From positions 2,294,001-2,358,000 of the forward strand of contig NZ_CP170197.1 in the NCBI RefSeq assembly GCF_047300855.1: 64,000 bases of DNA. Reading direction: 5' to 3'. Positions 26,082-33,861 of this stretch are shown piece after piece. Positions within the stretch are counted from its first letter, which is position 1. Every line of letters starts with the position of its first letter. The notes under the pieces are model-generated. The model saw only the letters and a program-made list of their open reading frames with translations, made no database searches and was not told the origin of the DNA. The position numbers and the translations under genes were made by a program. The stretch is from Sulfuriferula sp047300855. GTDB taxonomy: Bacteria; Pseudomonadota; Gammaproteobacteria; Burkholderiales; Sulfuriferulaceae.

Positions 26082-27494
26082 ATGAACAACCCTACAGTTA
26101 AACGCTATCTGCCCTGGGTCGTTGCCACGGCCCTGTTCATGGAGCAGCTTGACTCCACCATTGTCAATACCGCGGTTCCGGCCATGGCGGCGAGCCTGCA
26201 TGTAACACCGCTTAGCCTGAAGGCAGTCGTGACCAGTTACATCCTGAGCCTCGCCGTATGTATTCCGGTGAGCGGCTGGATGGCCGACCGCTTCGGCACG
26301 CGACGTGTGTTTGGCGTAGCGGTAGCCGTTTTCATTTTGTCCTCGATACTGTGCGGCTTGGCCGTCAATGTCCCGATGCTGGTTGCTGCGCGTATCCTGC
26401 AGGGAATAGGCGGAGCGATGATGATGCCGGTGGGCAGGCTCGCGATCATTCGCACCTTTCCCAAAGCGGAACTGCTGACGGCAATGAATTTCGTCATCAT
26501 CCCGGCGCTGATCGGTCCGCTGCTCGGCCCCACGGTGGGCGGCCTCATCGTGCACTGGCTGTCGTGGCGGGAAATCTTCTTCGTCAACGTGCCAGTGGGT
26601 CTGGTGGCGCTGCTGCTCATACATCGCCATATGCCCGATTATCGTGGCGAGGCGCCCCGGCCGCTGGATTTGATTGGCCTGGTCCTGTTCGGCTCGGGTA
26701 CGGCACTGCTTTCGTGGCTGCTGGAAGTGTTCGGCGAACATCACCTGGACGTGACTTCGGCAGCGATTCTGCTGCTGCTTTCCCTCAGTCTGCTGGCCGC
26801 CTACGTCCTGCACGCACGTCAGGCAGCTTTTCCACTGCTGCGCCTGGCATTGTTTCGGGTGCGCACGTTCCGCATCTCGGTGATCGGCGGCTTCATTACC
26901 CGGCTGGGTATCGGCGGGCTCCCGTTTCTGCTGCCGCTGCTCTACCAACTCGGACTGGGCCTGCCTGCCTGGGAGTCGGGCCTGTTGATGATGCCTGCCG
27001 CAGCCGCTGCCATGGGAATGAAGTTCATCGCAGCACGGGTACTGCGGCGTTATGGATACCGGCGAGTGCTCATAGTCAACACACTCATGATCGGGGTCAC
27101 CATCGGCCTCTTCTCCATGGTGGTTCCAGCCACACCGATAGTGTTGATCGTGCTGCTGGGTCTGGCGCAGGGATTTTTCAACTCGCTGCAATTTTCCAGC
27201 ATGAATTCGATGGCCTATGCGGACATCGAAACGCCCGATTCAAGCATGGCCAGTACCATCGCCAGCACGCTACAGCAGATATCGATGAGTTTCGGGCTTG
27301 CCTGCGGATCACTGATCGCTGCCTGGTACCTGGGGGGGCTGCCACAAACCGATCGTATAGCGGTGACGCATGCATTGCACCATGCGTTTCTCACCTTGTC
27401 CGGCTTGACCATCCTGTCTTCACTTTCATTCTGGGCATTACGCCCCCGGGATGGTGAAAGCGTGAGCAAGGGCAAGCTTCCCCCGCCAGTGTGA
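26082..27494 (+). CDS. MFS drug-type efflux transporter (DHA2 family)
   Basis: 470-aa integral membrane protein with about 14 predicted helices, the count of the DHA2 (EmrB/QacA) family. The helix 1 motif MEQLDSTIVNTAVPAMA and motif A in the 2-3 loop (GWMADRFGTRRVFG) are present, as is the motif C-like GPLLGPTVGGLI. It should export an amphipathic compound in exchange for protons. No EmrA-type partner is adjacent. The CRP/FNR-like palindrome lies just upstream. Confidence 0.92.
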   Translation: MNNPTVKRYLPWVVATALFMEQLDSTIVNTAVPAMAASLHVTPLSLKAVVTSYILSLAVCIPVSGWMADRFGTRRVFGVAVAVFILSSILCGLAVNVPMLVAARILQGIGGAMMMPVGRLAIIRTFPKAELLTAMNFVIIPALIGPLLGPTVGGLIVHWLSWREIFFVNVPVGLVALLLIHRHMPDYRGEAPRPLDLIGLVLFGSGTALLSWLLEVFGEHHLDVTSAAILLLLSLSLLAAYVLHARQAAFPLLRLALFRVRTFRISVIGGFITRLGIGGLPFLLPLLYQLGLGLPAWESGLLMMPAAAAAMGMKFIAARVLRRYGYRRVLIVNTLMIGVTIGLFSMVVPATPIVLIVLLGLAQGFFNSLQFSSMNSMAYADIETPDSSMASTIASTLQQISMSFGLACGSLIAAWYLGGLPQTDRIAVTHALHHAFLTLSGLTILSSLSFWALRPRDGESVSKGKLPPPV

Positions 27495-27730
27495 GATAAG
27501 CAAGAAACCTCGTTGAACCAGCAATGTCACAATTCAAGAAACAATCCAACTCTTAGTATTCATATTGAGTATTGAGCTTATCAATCAAATATAATTAAAT
27601 AATTACGCATTTCAATATGATTATTTTGATAGGATCACTTTGAATTCAAAAATATCCGGCATAATTTGCTGTGGTATTTTTATTTCAATTGATTAGCCCA
27701 AACATCCATATTGCAAAGGAGCACTTAATC

Positions 27731-28039
27731 ATGGCAACTTATAAAGAGATTAAAAATAAAATTGCCCAACTTGAAAAAGAGGCAGAAGCTTTGCGCAAGG
27801 CAGAATTGCTGGCTGTAATTACGGAAATCAAGGCAAAGATGGCTGAGTACGGCATTACCAGCAAGGATCTTGGAGTTATTAAAAACAAAACCAGGAAACA
27901 ACCCGGCAAGACCAGTCCGGCCCGTTACAGAAACAAGGAAGGCCAAACCTGGAGCGGAAGAGGACGTAAACCGAAGTGGGTGATTGAAGCCCTGGCCACC
28001 GGAAAAACGCTGGAAGACATGGGCTATTTTATTGGCTGA
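27731..28039 (+). CDS. H-NS-family nucleoid protein
   Basis: 102 aa from the ATG at 27731, with AAGGAG upstream; the frame is open for 20 codons more but without a ribosome site. The N-terminal half (1-60) is a charged coiled coil for oligomerisation. The C-terminal domain YRNKEGQTWSGRGRKPKW carries the GRGRKP loop that reads the minor groove of AT-rich DNA. Such proteins silence horizontally acquired genes. The 236 bases upstream are strongly AT-rich, in contrast with neighbouring DNA, and suggest autoregulation. Confidence 0.93.
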   Translation: MATYKEIKNKIAQLEKEAEALRKAELLAVITEIKAKMAEYGITSKDLGVIKNKTRKQPGKTSPARYRNKEGQTWSGRGRKPKWVIEALATGKTLEDMGYFIG

Positions 28040-28167
28040 ACCGGACGCGGGTTGATTTGCTTTCCGGATTGGCCCGGATTTGTCACTGCTTGTTTTTTAA
28101 GCACCTGATGGGGAACTATTTCCTATACTCCGATCAAACGAACGGATCGTTCCTCTGCAGCAAAGCC

Positions 28168-28854
28168 ATGTCGAAAAACATAACCTCCCCCAATGTAAAA
28201 ATCAAGGTATGGGATTTTCCTGTACGTCTGTTCCACTGGGGTTTGGCAATCTGCTTTGTCGCTTCTTGGGCGAGCGCCGAGCTTTTCGATAACGCCATGC
28301 AATACCATCTGTACGCAGGCTATGCCATGCTGATCCTCATCCTCTTCAGAGTGCTGTGGGGATTCATGGGCAGCACTACCGCACGTTTCACCAGCTTCAT
28401 TCGTGGCTTTGGCACCACACTGAAATATGCCGGCACCTTACACAAGCCGCACCCAGGCCAACAAATTGGGCACAATCCCCTGGGTGGATGGATGGTCGTA
28501 GTGATGCTGGGAATTTTGTTTGCCCAGGCAGGAACCGGCCTGTTTTCCACTGATGATGTAGCCACTCAAGGACCGCTGGCATTCTGGGTGGGTGACACAC
28601 TCAGCGATACTATCAGCGGCATTCATCAACAATTGTTTAACTTCCTGCTTGCGCTGATCGTCCTGCATATCAGCGCAGTACTGTTTTACCGATTTTTCAA
28701 GCACGACAACCTGATCTCCCCGATGATTACGGGATACAAGGATTTGCCGGGCGGCACTTCAGCACCCGCATTGCATTTTGTCAGCAACAGGCGTGCGTTT
28801 CTGTTATTCGGATTGGTGACGATAGGCGTATTGGTGCCAATTTCCATTGTCTGA
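28168..28854 (+). CDS. Cytochrome b561-like membrane protein
   Basis: 228 aa from the ATG at 28168; the longer upstream reading has no ribosome site. The start of the domain, KVWDFPVRLFHWGLA, is typical of the b-type cytochrome subunits of hydrogenases and related quinol-linked carriers. Four membrane helices are seen, with His residues in helix 1 (FHW), in YHLYAGY and in IHQQLFN and VLHISAV that could ligate two hemes. It faces a cytochrome c'-like gene, and the two may form an electron path, which is an inference. Confidence 0.88.
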   Translation: MSKNITSPNVKIKVWDFPVRLFHWGLAICFVASWASAELFDNAMQYHLYAGYAMLILILFRVLWGFMGSTTARFTSFIRGFGTTLKYAGTLHKPHPGQQIGHNPLGGWMVVVMLGILFAQAGTGLFSTDDVATQGPLAFWVGDTLSDTISGIHQQLFNFLLALIVLHISAVLFYRFFKHDNLISPMITGYKDLPGGTSAPALHFVSNRRAFLLFGLVTIGVLVPISIV

Positions 28855-28877
28855 AAAAGCCCATTGTCTGAAAAAGC
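28844..28877 (+). repeat. Perfect 17-base tandem duplication at the end of the cytochrome b gene
   Basis: CCATTGTCTGAAAAAGC occurs twice head to tail (28844-28860 and 28861-28877). The first copy contains the stop codon, so the duplication is silent. It is probably a recent slippage or repair event. Confidence 0.9.
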
Positions 28878-28889
28878 ACCGCGGCTCTA

Positions 28890-29411
28890 TCAGCGCGGAC
28901 CACCACGGAAATCACGATGGCAGGCCTTGCAACTGTCCGCCACTTTCCCGTAATCCGCACGAATCACATCCATATTGCCCGTCTTTGCACCTTGGACGAG
29001 CTGCGCGGAAGCTGCGATGAAAGCTTGCTGCGCCTGTTTGAATTGGGCCGGTTTTTGCCAGACTTCAGGCTTGGCTCTGGTGGGGGCGTAATTGCTGTCC
29101 GGTGTGAAATATTTCCAGGGCTGAGTACTCAGCGTTTGCAATTCCACTGCGTATTGCAGGAAACGATCCTTTTCATACGGTCTGCGCCCGCGCACGATTA
29201 ATCCCATGGGCTCGAAATTGCGCAGTATCTGTTTGAATACAAGTTTGCGTTTGGTTACTGGTTGCCCGGCATGCGTATCTTTCTCTGCATGTCCGCAAGA
29301 CGCCAATGCAAAACAGGCCAGCAATATGAGCGGCAAGCGTACCGACAGCGTGGTGTAGTGGCTAGTAGCCGTCTTGATCTTGCGTCCGAACCAAATCCTG
29401 AAACCGGGCAT
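28890..29411 (-). CDS. Cytochrome c'-like lipoprotein
   Basis: 173 aa from the ATG at 29411, preferred over an ATG ten codons upstream because AAGGA lies nine bases before it. An export signal with lipobox LASC (about residue 39-42) indicates a lipid anchor. The heme motif CKACHRDF lies at the extreme C-terminus, as in cytochrome c', and the preceding residues look helical, as in its four-helix bundle. Cytochromes c' bind NO or serve in its detoxification. It is convergent with the cytochrome b gene, 35 bases apart. Confidence 0.88.
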   Translation of the reverse strand: MPGFRIWFGRKIKTATSHYTTLSVRLPLILLACFALASCGHAEKDTHAGQPVTKRKLVFKQILRNFEPMGLIVRGRRPYEKDRFLQYAVELQTLSTQPWKYFTPDSNYAPTRAKPEVWQKPAQFKQAQQAFIAASAQLVQGAKTGNMDVIRADYGKVADSCKACHRDFRGGPR

Positions 29412-29894
29412 ATCCACATTCCTTTTGAAATATTCCAGCAATCGACTTATCTAGATATCTTGTCACAGCTAGCCTTACACTTTCCTTACCGGGCAGGAAC
29501 GAGCCGGGGTGAAAGAATGTCGACAGCGTTGATGATGAATGATTCCTTCCGACCTCACGCCCTGCAACAGCCAATACTGGAGCGGCCTGGCATGAACCCT
29601 CCCCGAGGTAAAGTATTGAAGGTTTTGGTGCCGGAAAACCTGAAGCCAGCGACCTCCCGCAACATATAACGCGCGGAGGTCATCCGAAACCGACACGTAT
29701 ATTAAATTTTCATTGCGTACGCTAACGTACGGAACCCCGATCATATCCGTACTATCTTGAAACCACTTGCTGTCGGGACGGAGTAAGGACAATGCTTTTT
29801 GCTTGATACCGTCCGCGAAAAACAGCAAGCGGCGTGCTTTACAGACGATTCGCCACTATTGAATGGATTTTAATTTTCCTGGAGGAGTTAAATC
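29412..29894. other. Intergenic region before csbD-like gene
   Basis: 483 bases. Several short ORFs are present on both strands, but none has a ribosome site or a recognisable protein. The distinct element is the palindrome at 29716-29731. The rest may be a decayed gene or an untranslated leader. Confidence 0.5.
29716..29731. promoter_or_regulatory. Palindromic element CGTACG-CTAA-CGTACG
   Basis: Two CGTACG hexamers separated by CTAA, about 165 bases before the csbD-like start. The two-fold symmetry fits a dimeric regulator. I cannot name the regulator. Confidence 0.4.
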
Positions 29895-30083
29895 ATGAAC
29901 AAGGATCAGATCAAGGGTACCGCCAAAGACATCGCTGGCAAAACCCAGCAAGGCGCAGGCAAGCTAGTGGGTAGCAAAGAACAGCAAGCCAAAGGGCTTA
30001 AAAAACAGGTGGCAGGCAAGCTGCAAAAAAATGTCGGCGACCTCAAAGAAGCCATTAAGGATACGAACAAGCATAAACACTGA
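29895..30083 (+). CDS. CsbD-family stress protein
   Basis: 62 aa, the usual length. The sequence MNKDQIKGTAKDIAGKTQQG followed by GKLVGSKEQQAKGLKKQVAGK is the standard CsbD pattern of small, very hydrophilic, Lys/Gly-rich, probably disordered proteins induced by general stress. The biochemical role is unknown in the family. A strong GGAGGAG lies 8 bases upstream of the start. It stands alone between two long non-coding stretches. Confidence 0.95.
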   Translation: MNKDQIKGTAKDIAGKTQQGAGKLVGSKEQQAKGLKKQVAGKLQKNVGDLKEAIKDTNKHKH

Positions 30084-30482
30084 ATTCGCGACTTTTTTGT
30101 GCGAAGGGCTCACGACTTGATTGCATTACATTCCATCGTGCTTTGCAATCAAACCGGAGTTCCTCTAGCGCCGCATACTGGGCGTTGGTTCTAACCATTT
30201 CTTTCGCCACCGTGGTCGCCAGGCACAGCAAGTTAGCCACAGGATGGCGACCTTGGCACCGCCGATTATTGCGCCTGAGGTAAGCTGTGGAGAGGCTGTT
30301 GCGCCGCTCTCAACAAATAATTGCGCATTCTGGTTGCCCCGTCTCACTCCCTTTCTATACACCCATCCATTTAGCTCATTTAGCTCCTGACATCGGGAAT
30401 GCATCACGCCTCCATTCTGGCGGAATTGCAAAGCGCGGGATATTATTAGGCTCCGTACAAAGTCAACCCGGAGGAGCCAAGA
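30084..30482. other. Intergenic region between csbD-like gene and orphan binding protein
   Basis: 399 bases. Two overlapping minus-strand reading frames of about 60-90 codons exist, but I recognise no protein and see no ribosome site. It contains GGAGGAGCC just before the next gene. It may hold a decayed gene. Confidence 0.5.
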
Positions 30483-31490
30483 ATGAAATCGGCCGCGAAA
30501 TATACCCTCTCTGCTGCGCTGGGCGCAGCCCTGCTCTTTGCGCTACCTACCTACGCGACGACGAGCGGCTGGGGCGGCAAGGTGCAACCGCCCCAGTATA
30601 AAGGTGAGATTTTCCCGCCCTGGCAGCATGGCGCCAATGCGCCGGCAACCGTCAAGGGGCTGGAATTCACTGTGCCCGAGGTCAACGTCCTGGCGGATTT
30701 CCACGGCAATCTGAATAATCCCAAGCTGGTGATTTTCGTCGCCGGCAACTACTACTTCGCGATGGCGCCGCTGGTGGCTGCGTTCGAGCAGGAGCACCCG
30801 CAATACAAGGGGCGTATCTTTTTCGAAACCCTGCCGCCGGGTATCCTGCTCAAGCAGATGGCCGCTGGAGGCACGATTACCGTGGGTAACATGACCTGGA
30901 CCGTCAAGCCAGATGTGTATGCGGCCGGGTTGAAAAAGATCAAGACCGCAATCGCCGACGGTATTCTGTCCGCTCCGGCCGTGCCCTATGTGACCAACGA
31001 CCTGGCCATCATGATCCCGAAGGATAACCCGGCGCATATCACCGGCCTGGCCGATCTGGGCAAACCTGGCGTACGCCTGTCCATGCCCAATCCGGAGTGG
31101 GAAGGGGTAGCGCGGCAAATCAAGGCCTCGCTGGTCAAGGCAGGCGGCGCTACACTGGAACAAAGCGTATATGAAGACAAGGTCAAGAACGGCCAGACCA
31201 TCCTGACCCATATCCATCACCGCCAGACACCGCTATTCATGATGCAGGGTCTGGTCGATGCCGGCGTGACCTGGAAATCGGAGGCGATTTTCCAGGAACA
31301 GGCTGGCCACCCGATCAGCAATATAGCGATTCCGGCCGACCAGAACACGACTGCAATTTACGCTTCAGCGGTGGTCAAGGGCGCAGCGCATCCCAAGGCC
31401 GGCAAGGAATGGGTAGAGTTCCTGCATTCGCCCACGGCGTTGGCTATTTTTGAGCGTTACGGGTTCAAGGCTTATAGCGCTGCCAAGTGA
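30483..31490 (+). CDS. Orphan ABC-type periplasmic binding protein
   Basis: 335 aa with a signal peptide ending TYA (about 25). The mature protein is a type 2 periplasmic binding protein: NPKLVIFVAGNYYFAMAPLVAAFEQEHPQYKGRIF resembles the ModA start, and VTNDLAIMIPKDNPAHI the hinge. No ATPase or permease gene is adjacent. It could serve a transporter elsewhere or act as a sensor. The ligand is probably an oxyanion, but that is a guess. GGAGGAG lies 7 bases before the start. Confidence 0.8.
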   Translation: MKSAAKYTLSAALGAALLFALPTYATTSGWGGKVQPPQYKGEIFPPWQHGANAPATVKGLEFTVPEVNVLADFHGNLNNPKLVIFVAGNYYFAMAPLVAAFEQEHPQYKGRIFFETLPPGILLKQMAAGGTITVGNMTWTVKPDVYAAGLKKIKTAIADGILSAPAVPYVTNDLAIMIPKDNPAHITGLADLGKPGVRLSMPNPEWEGVARQIKASLVKAGGATLEQSVYEDKVKNGQTILTHIHHRQTPLFMMQGLVDAGVTWKSEAIFQEQAGHPISNIAIPADQNTTAIYASAVVKGAAHPKAGKEWVEFLHSPTALAIFERYGFKAYSAAK

Positions 31491-31516
31491 GTACAGTGCG
31501 GCCGTAGCTTGCCAGG

Positions 31517-32335
31517 CTATTGCCTATGCGTTTCAGTCCCGGATTCATCAAGGCCTAATGTGCCCTGCGCTGTAAGCGTTCCGGCAGGAGTAGGCTTTCC
31601 CTTGAGGATCCATTCGAAGGCGACCCCGATCAGTGCGCCGAGGATCGGCCCCACGATATAGATCCAGGTGGTGCCGAAGTCGCCACGCACCAGATCCGGC
31701 GCCAGAGAGCGCACCGGGTTCATCGAGGCGCCGCTGATCGGCGCCGCCCAAAGCCCGGCCAGGACAATGTAGCCGCCCACCGCGATGGCGCCGTTGGTGC
31801 CGATGTTGCGTGCCCCCGAAGCTGTGCCCAGTATCGTGTTCACCAGTCCGGCACTCAGCACCACTTCCATTGCCAATGCCTGCAAACTGCTTATTCCGTT
31901 ACCCGGAAGCGTTGCCCCCAGCGCACCGACCGTACCAAACATGGCGCGCAGGAACAGCGCCGCCGCGATACCCCCCGCCAACTGCGCCAGGATATAGCCG
32001 GGTACTCGCCGCCACGGGAAATTGCGCCGCACGGCAAACGCCAGGGTCACCGCCGGATTCAGATGGGCGCCACTTACCGTGCCCATGAAATAGATAATCG
32101 CCATCACCATGAGACCGGGTGCAACCACCTGCATGCCCAGGGTGACCGCTCCATGACTCTGGGCCGCGACCACCCCGCCGCCGGCGGCCACCATGACGAG
32201 CAGGAATGTGCCCCAAACCTCGGCAAACAGACGCCGCCATTCAAGTGCCGGGTCGAGGAAGTCGGGCGCTGATATGAGCCCGACCATGCGCTGTTTCTGC
32301 GCTGTATCCAGCCGTTTTTTGCGAAATGCTGTCAT
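31517..32335 (-). CDS. Aquaporin (MIP family)
   Basis: 272 aa from the ATG at 32335, where GGAGG has ideal spacing; a GTG two codons earlier is possible. Six membrane helices and two half-helices are visible. The first pore motif is canonical (AHLNPAVTLAFAV). The second reads ASMNPVRSLAPDLV, with Val for Ala, while the Arg of the selectivity filter remains. The N-terminal about 40 residues are a charged extension. It probably passes water, and possibly small neutral solutes. It is convergent with the orphan binding protein. Confidence 0.9.
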   Translation of the reverse strand: MTAFRKKRLDTAQKQRMVGLISAPDFLDPALEWRRLFAEVWGTFLLVMVAAGGGVVAAQSHGAVTLGMQVVAPGLMVMAIIYFMGTVSGAHLNPAVTLAFAVRRNFPWRRVPGYILAQLAGGIAAALFLRAMFGTVGALGATLPGNGISSLQALAMEVVLSAGLVNTILGTASGARNIGTNGAIAVGGYIVLAGLWAAPISGASMNPVRSLAPDLVRGDFGTTWIYIVGPILGALIGVAFEWILKGKPTPAGTLTAQGTLGLDESGTETHRQ

Positions 32336-32538
32336 GCACACCTCCGCTCGTTTCAGTTACATGGATGCGGCTGGATTTATCCTGGAAAAAGTTGAAGCCT
32401 GCGAGTGTAGTGCAGGGTTTTGAGGAGAACCGTTTTTTCTCCTGACGGGTAAGTCTGGAACAGCCACCCATATGGTGTTCCCTACACGTATTATTTGGCT
32501 AGCCGATTTCAGGTTTATCCGGGTAACAGGAGTTGGTT

Positions 32539-33609
32539 TCATGCCTTGTCACGCATCAAGCACAGCGTCACTTCCTCGCGGTCATGGTATAGCTGCTTGA
32601 TCTGCAAGGTATAGTTGATGTCTTCCCGCTCCAGCCGTTTGGCGATGATTTCTTCACAGCGGCGCACTTCTTCCAGGCGTTTTTTCATCGGCAGCTTAAG
32701 GTTGAAAATGGCGTGTCGGGCATGGCCGCGAGCGATCCATTCCGCCACCAGTTGGGCGACACGCGACGGGCTTTCTACCATGTCGCATACCAGCCAGTTC
32801 ACTGGATGGTGCGGTCGATAGGTGAAGCCGTCGCCGCGCACATGCTCGACCATTTCGGTGGCCATTGCCGCTGCGGCCATCGGGCCATTGTCGACGGCCG
32901 TCACGCGGATACCACGCTGTGCCAGCACCCACGCCCAGCCGCCGGGCGAAGCGCCCAGGTCGACCGCGCGCATCCCGGCCTTGAGTTCATGCGCGTTGCT
33001 GTCGTCGAGAAATACCATCAGCGCTTCCGCCAGCTTGCCGGCGGAACGGCTCGGAGCGTCGCGCCCTACGCGCACGCGCGGGATACCCATGAACCACGGT
33101 GCGGAATTGGCTGGATCGGAAATGCCCGCATACGCTGCATCGTCGGCCACAAAACACACATGCAGGCGCGGCGCGCTCCCGCCGGAAACAAACTGGCGGT
33201 TTTTTTCCAGCGCCGCGGTAAGCGGGCGGGTAAAACGGCCACAAAAACCCAGGCGTGTTTTGGCTGCATCGGTGTCAGGCGTTTCCACCCATACTTCGGA
33301 GTAGCGCGGCGCAAGCTGGGTCACAACCGCCTTAACTGCGGTGAGGCGGTCGCCCTCGGGCATGCCCTGGATCAGCGGCGCGACTTGCACCCACTGGCGC
33401 GCAAAAATGAGCCGTGCGAAAGACAATTCACTGATAATCAGCGCAATTTCATCCTGCGTTTCAGCCTGGAACAAGACCCAGCCGGTTTGCTCGGCGGCTT
33501 TGACGTAGCCATTCACGCCCAGCTCGGTCGCCCCTGCCATGATTTCGCCGGCGCATTCTTTTTCGAACCCGGCGCGACAATAGAGTAGCAGTGCATTCAT
33601 GCTGCCCAT
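32539..33609 (-). CDS. rlmM: 23S rRNA (cytidine2498-2'-O)-methyltransferase RlmM
   Basis: 356 aa. It has an N-terminal THUMP-like region (about 1-160), then a Rossmann methyltransferase with the SAM motif AVDLGASPGGWAWVLAQRG and catalytic residues expected for 2'-O-methylation. The enzyme methylates C2498 of 23S rRNA. AAAGGA precedes the first ATG; an alternative ATG lies three codons in. It is a single gene. Confidence 0.95.
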   Translation of the reverse strand: MGSMNALLLYCRAGFEKECAGEIMAGATELGVNGYVKAAEQTGWVLFQAETQDEIALIISELSFARLIFARQWVQVAPLIQGMPEGDRLTAVKAVVTQLAPRYSEVWVETPDTDAAKTRLGFCGRFTRPLTAALEKNRQFVSGGSAPRLHVCFVADDAAYAGISDPANSAPWFMGIPRVRVGRDAPSRSAGKLAEALMVFLDDSNAHELKAGMRAVDLGASPGGWAWVLAQRGIRVTAVDNGPMAAAAMATEMVEHVRGDGFTYRPHHPVNWLVCDMVESPSRVAQLVAEWIARGHARHAIFNLKLPMKKRLEEVRRCEEIIAKRLEREDINYTLQIKQLYHDREEVTLCLMRDKA

Positions 33610-33861
33610 GGAAATTCCTTTATTCGATTAACGGAGTGTTTGTCTGGCAACGGGGTGAGCCGCCGCGGTGATGGGTTGCGCTGCTCGCCATACGGCCAAT
33701 TCCACAGTGCGCTATATCCGCCAGTATAACCGGCTGCATGGCTCGCCGGGTGAGGGGACGGTTGCCATGGCACTCCCGATGCCATTTTATCGTAACCATT
33801 TTTTCACAAATCACCCCCAGACTAGGATGGTTGTTCGGAATTTGCGCATCAACCAGAGTGA

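Noticed and set aside
29475..29828. Minus-strand frame of 117 codons in the gap before the csbD-like gene.
   Set aside because: No recognisable protein and no ribosome site; it also overlaps other random frames.
30055..30431. Two minus-strand frames (61 and 88 codons) after the csbD-like gene.
   Set aside because: No match recognised and no ribosome site. A decayed gene is possible but unsupported.
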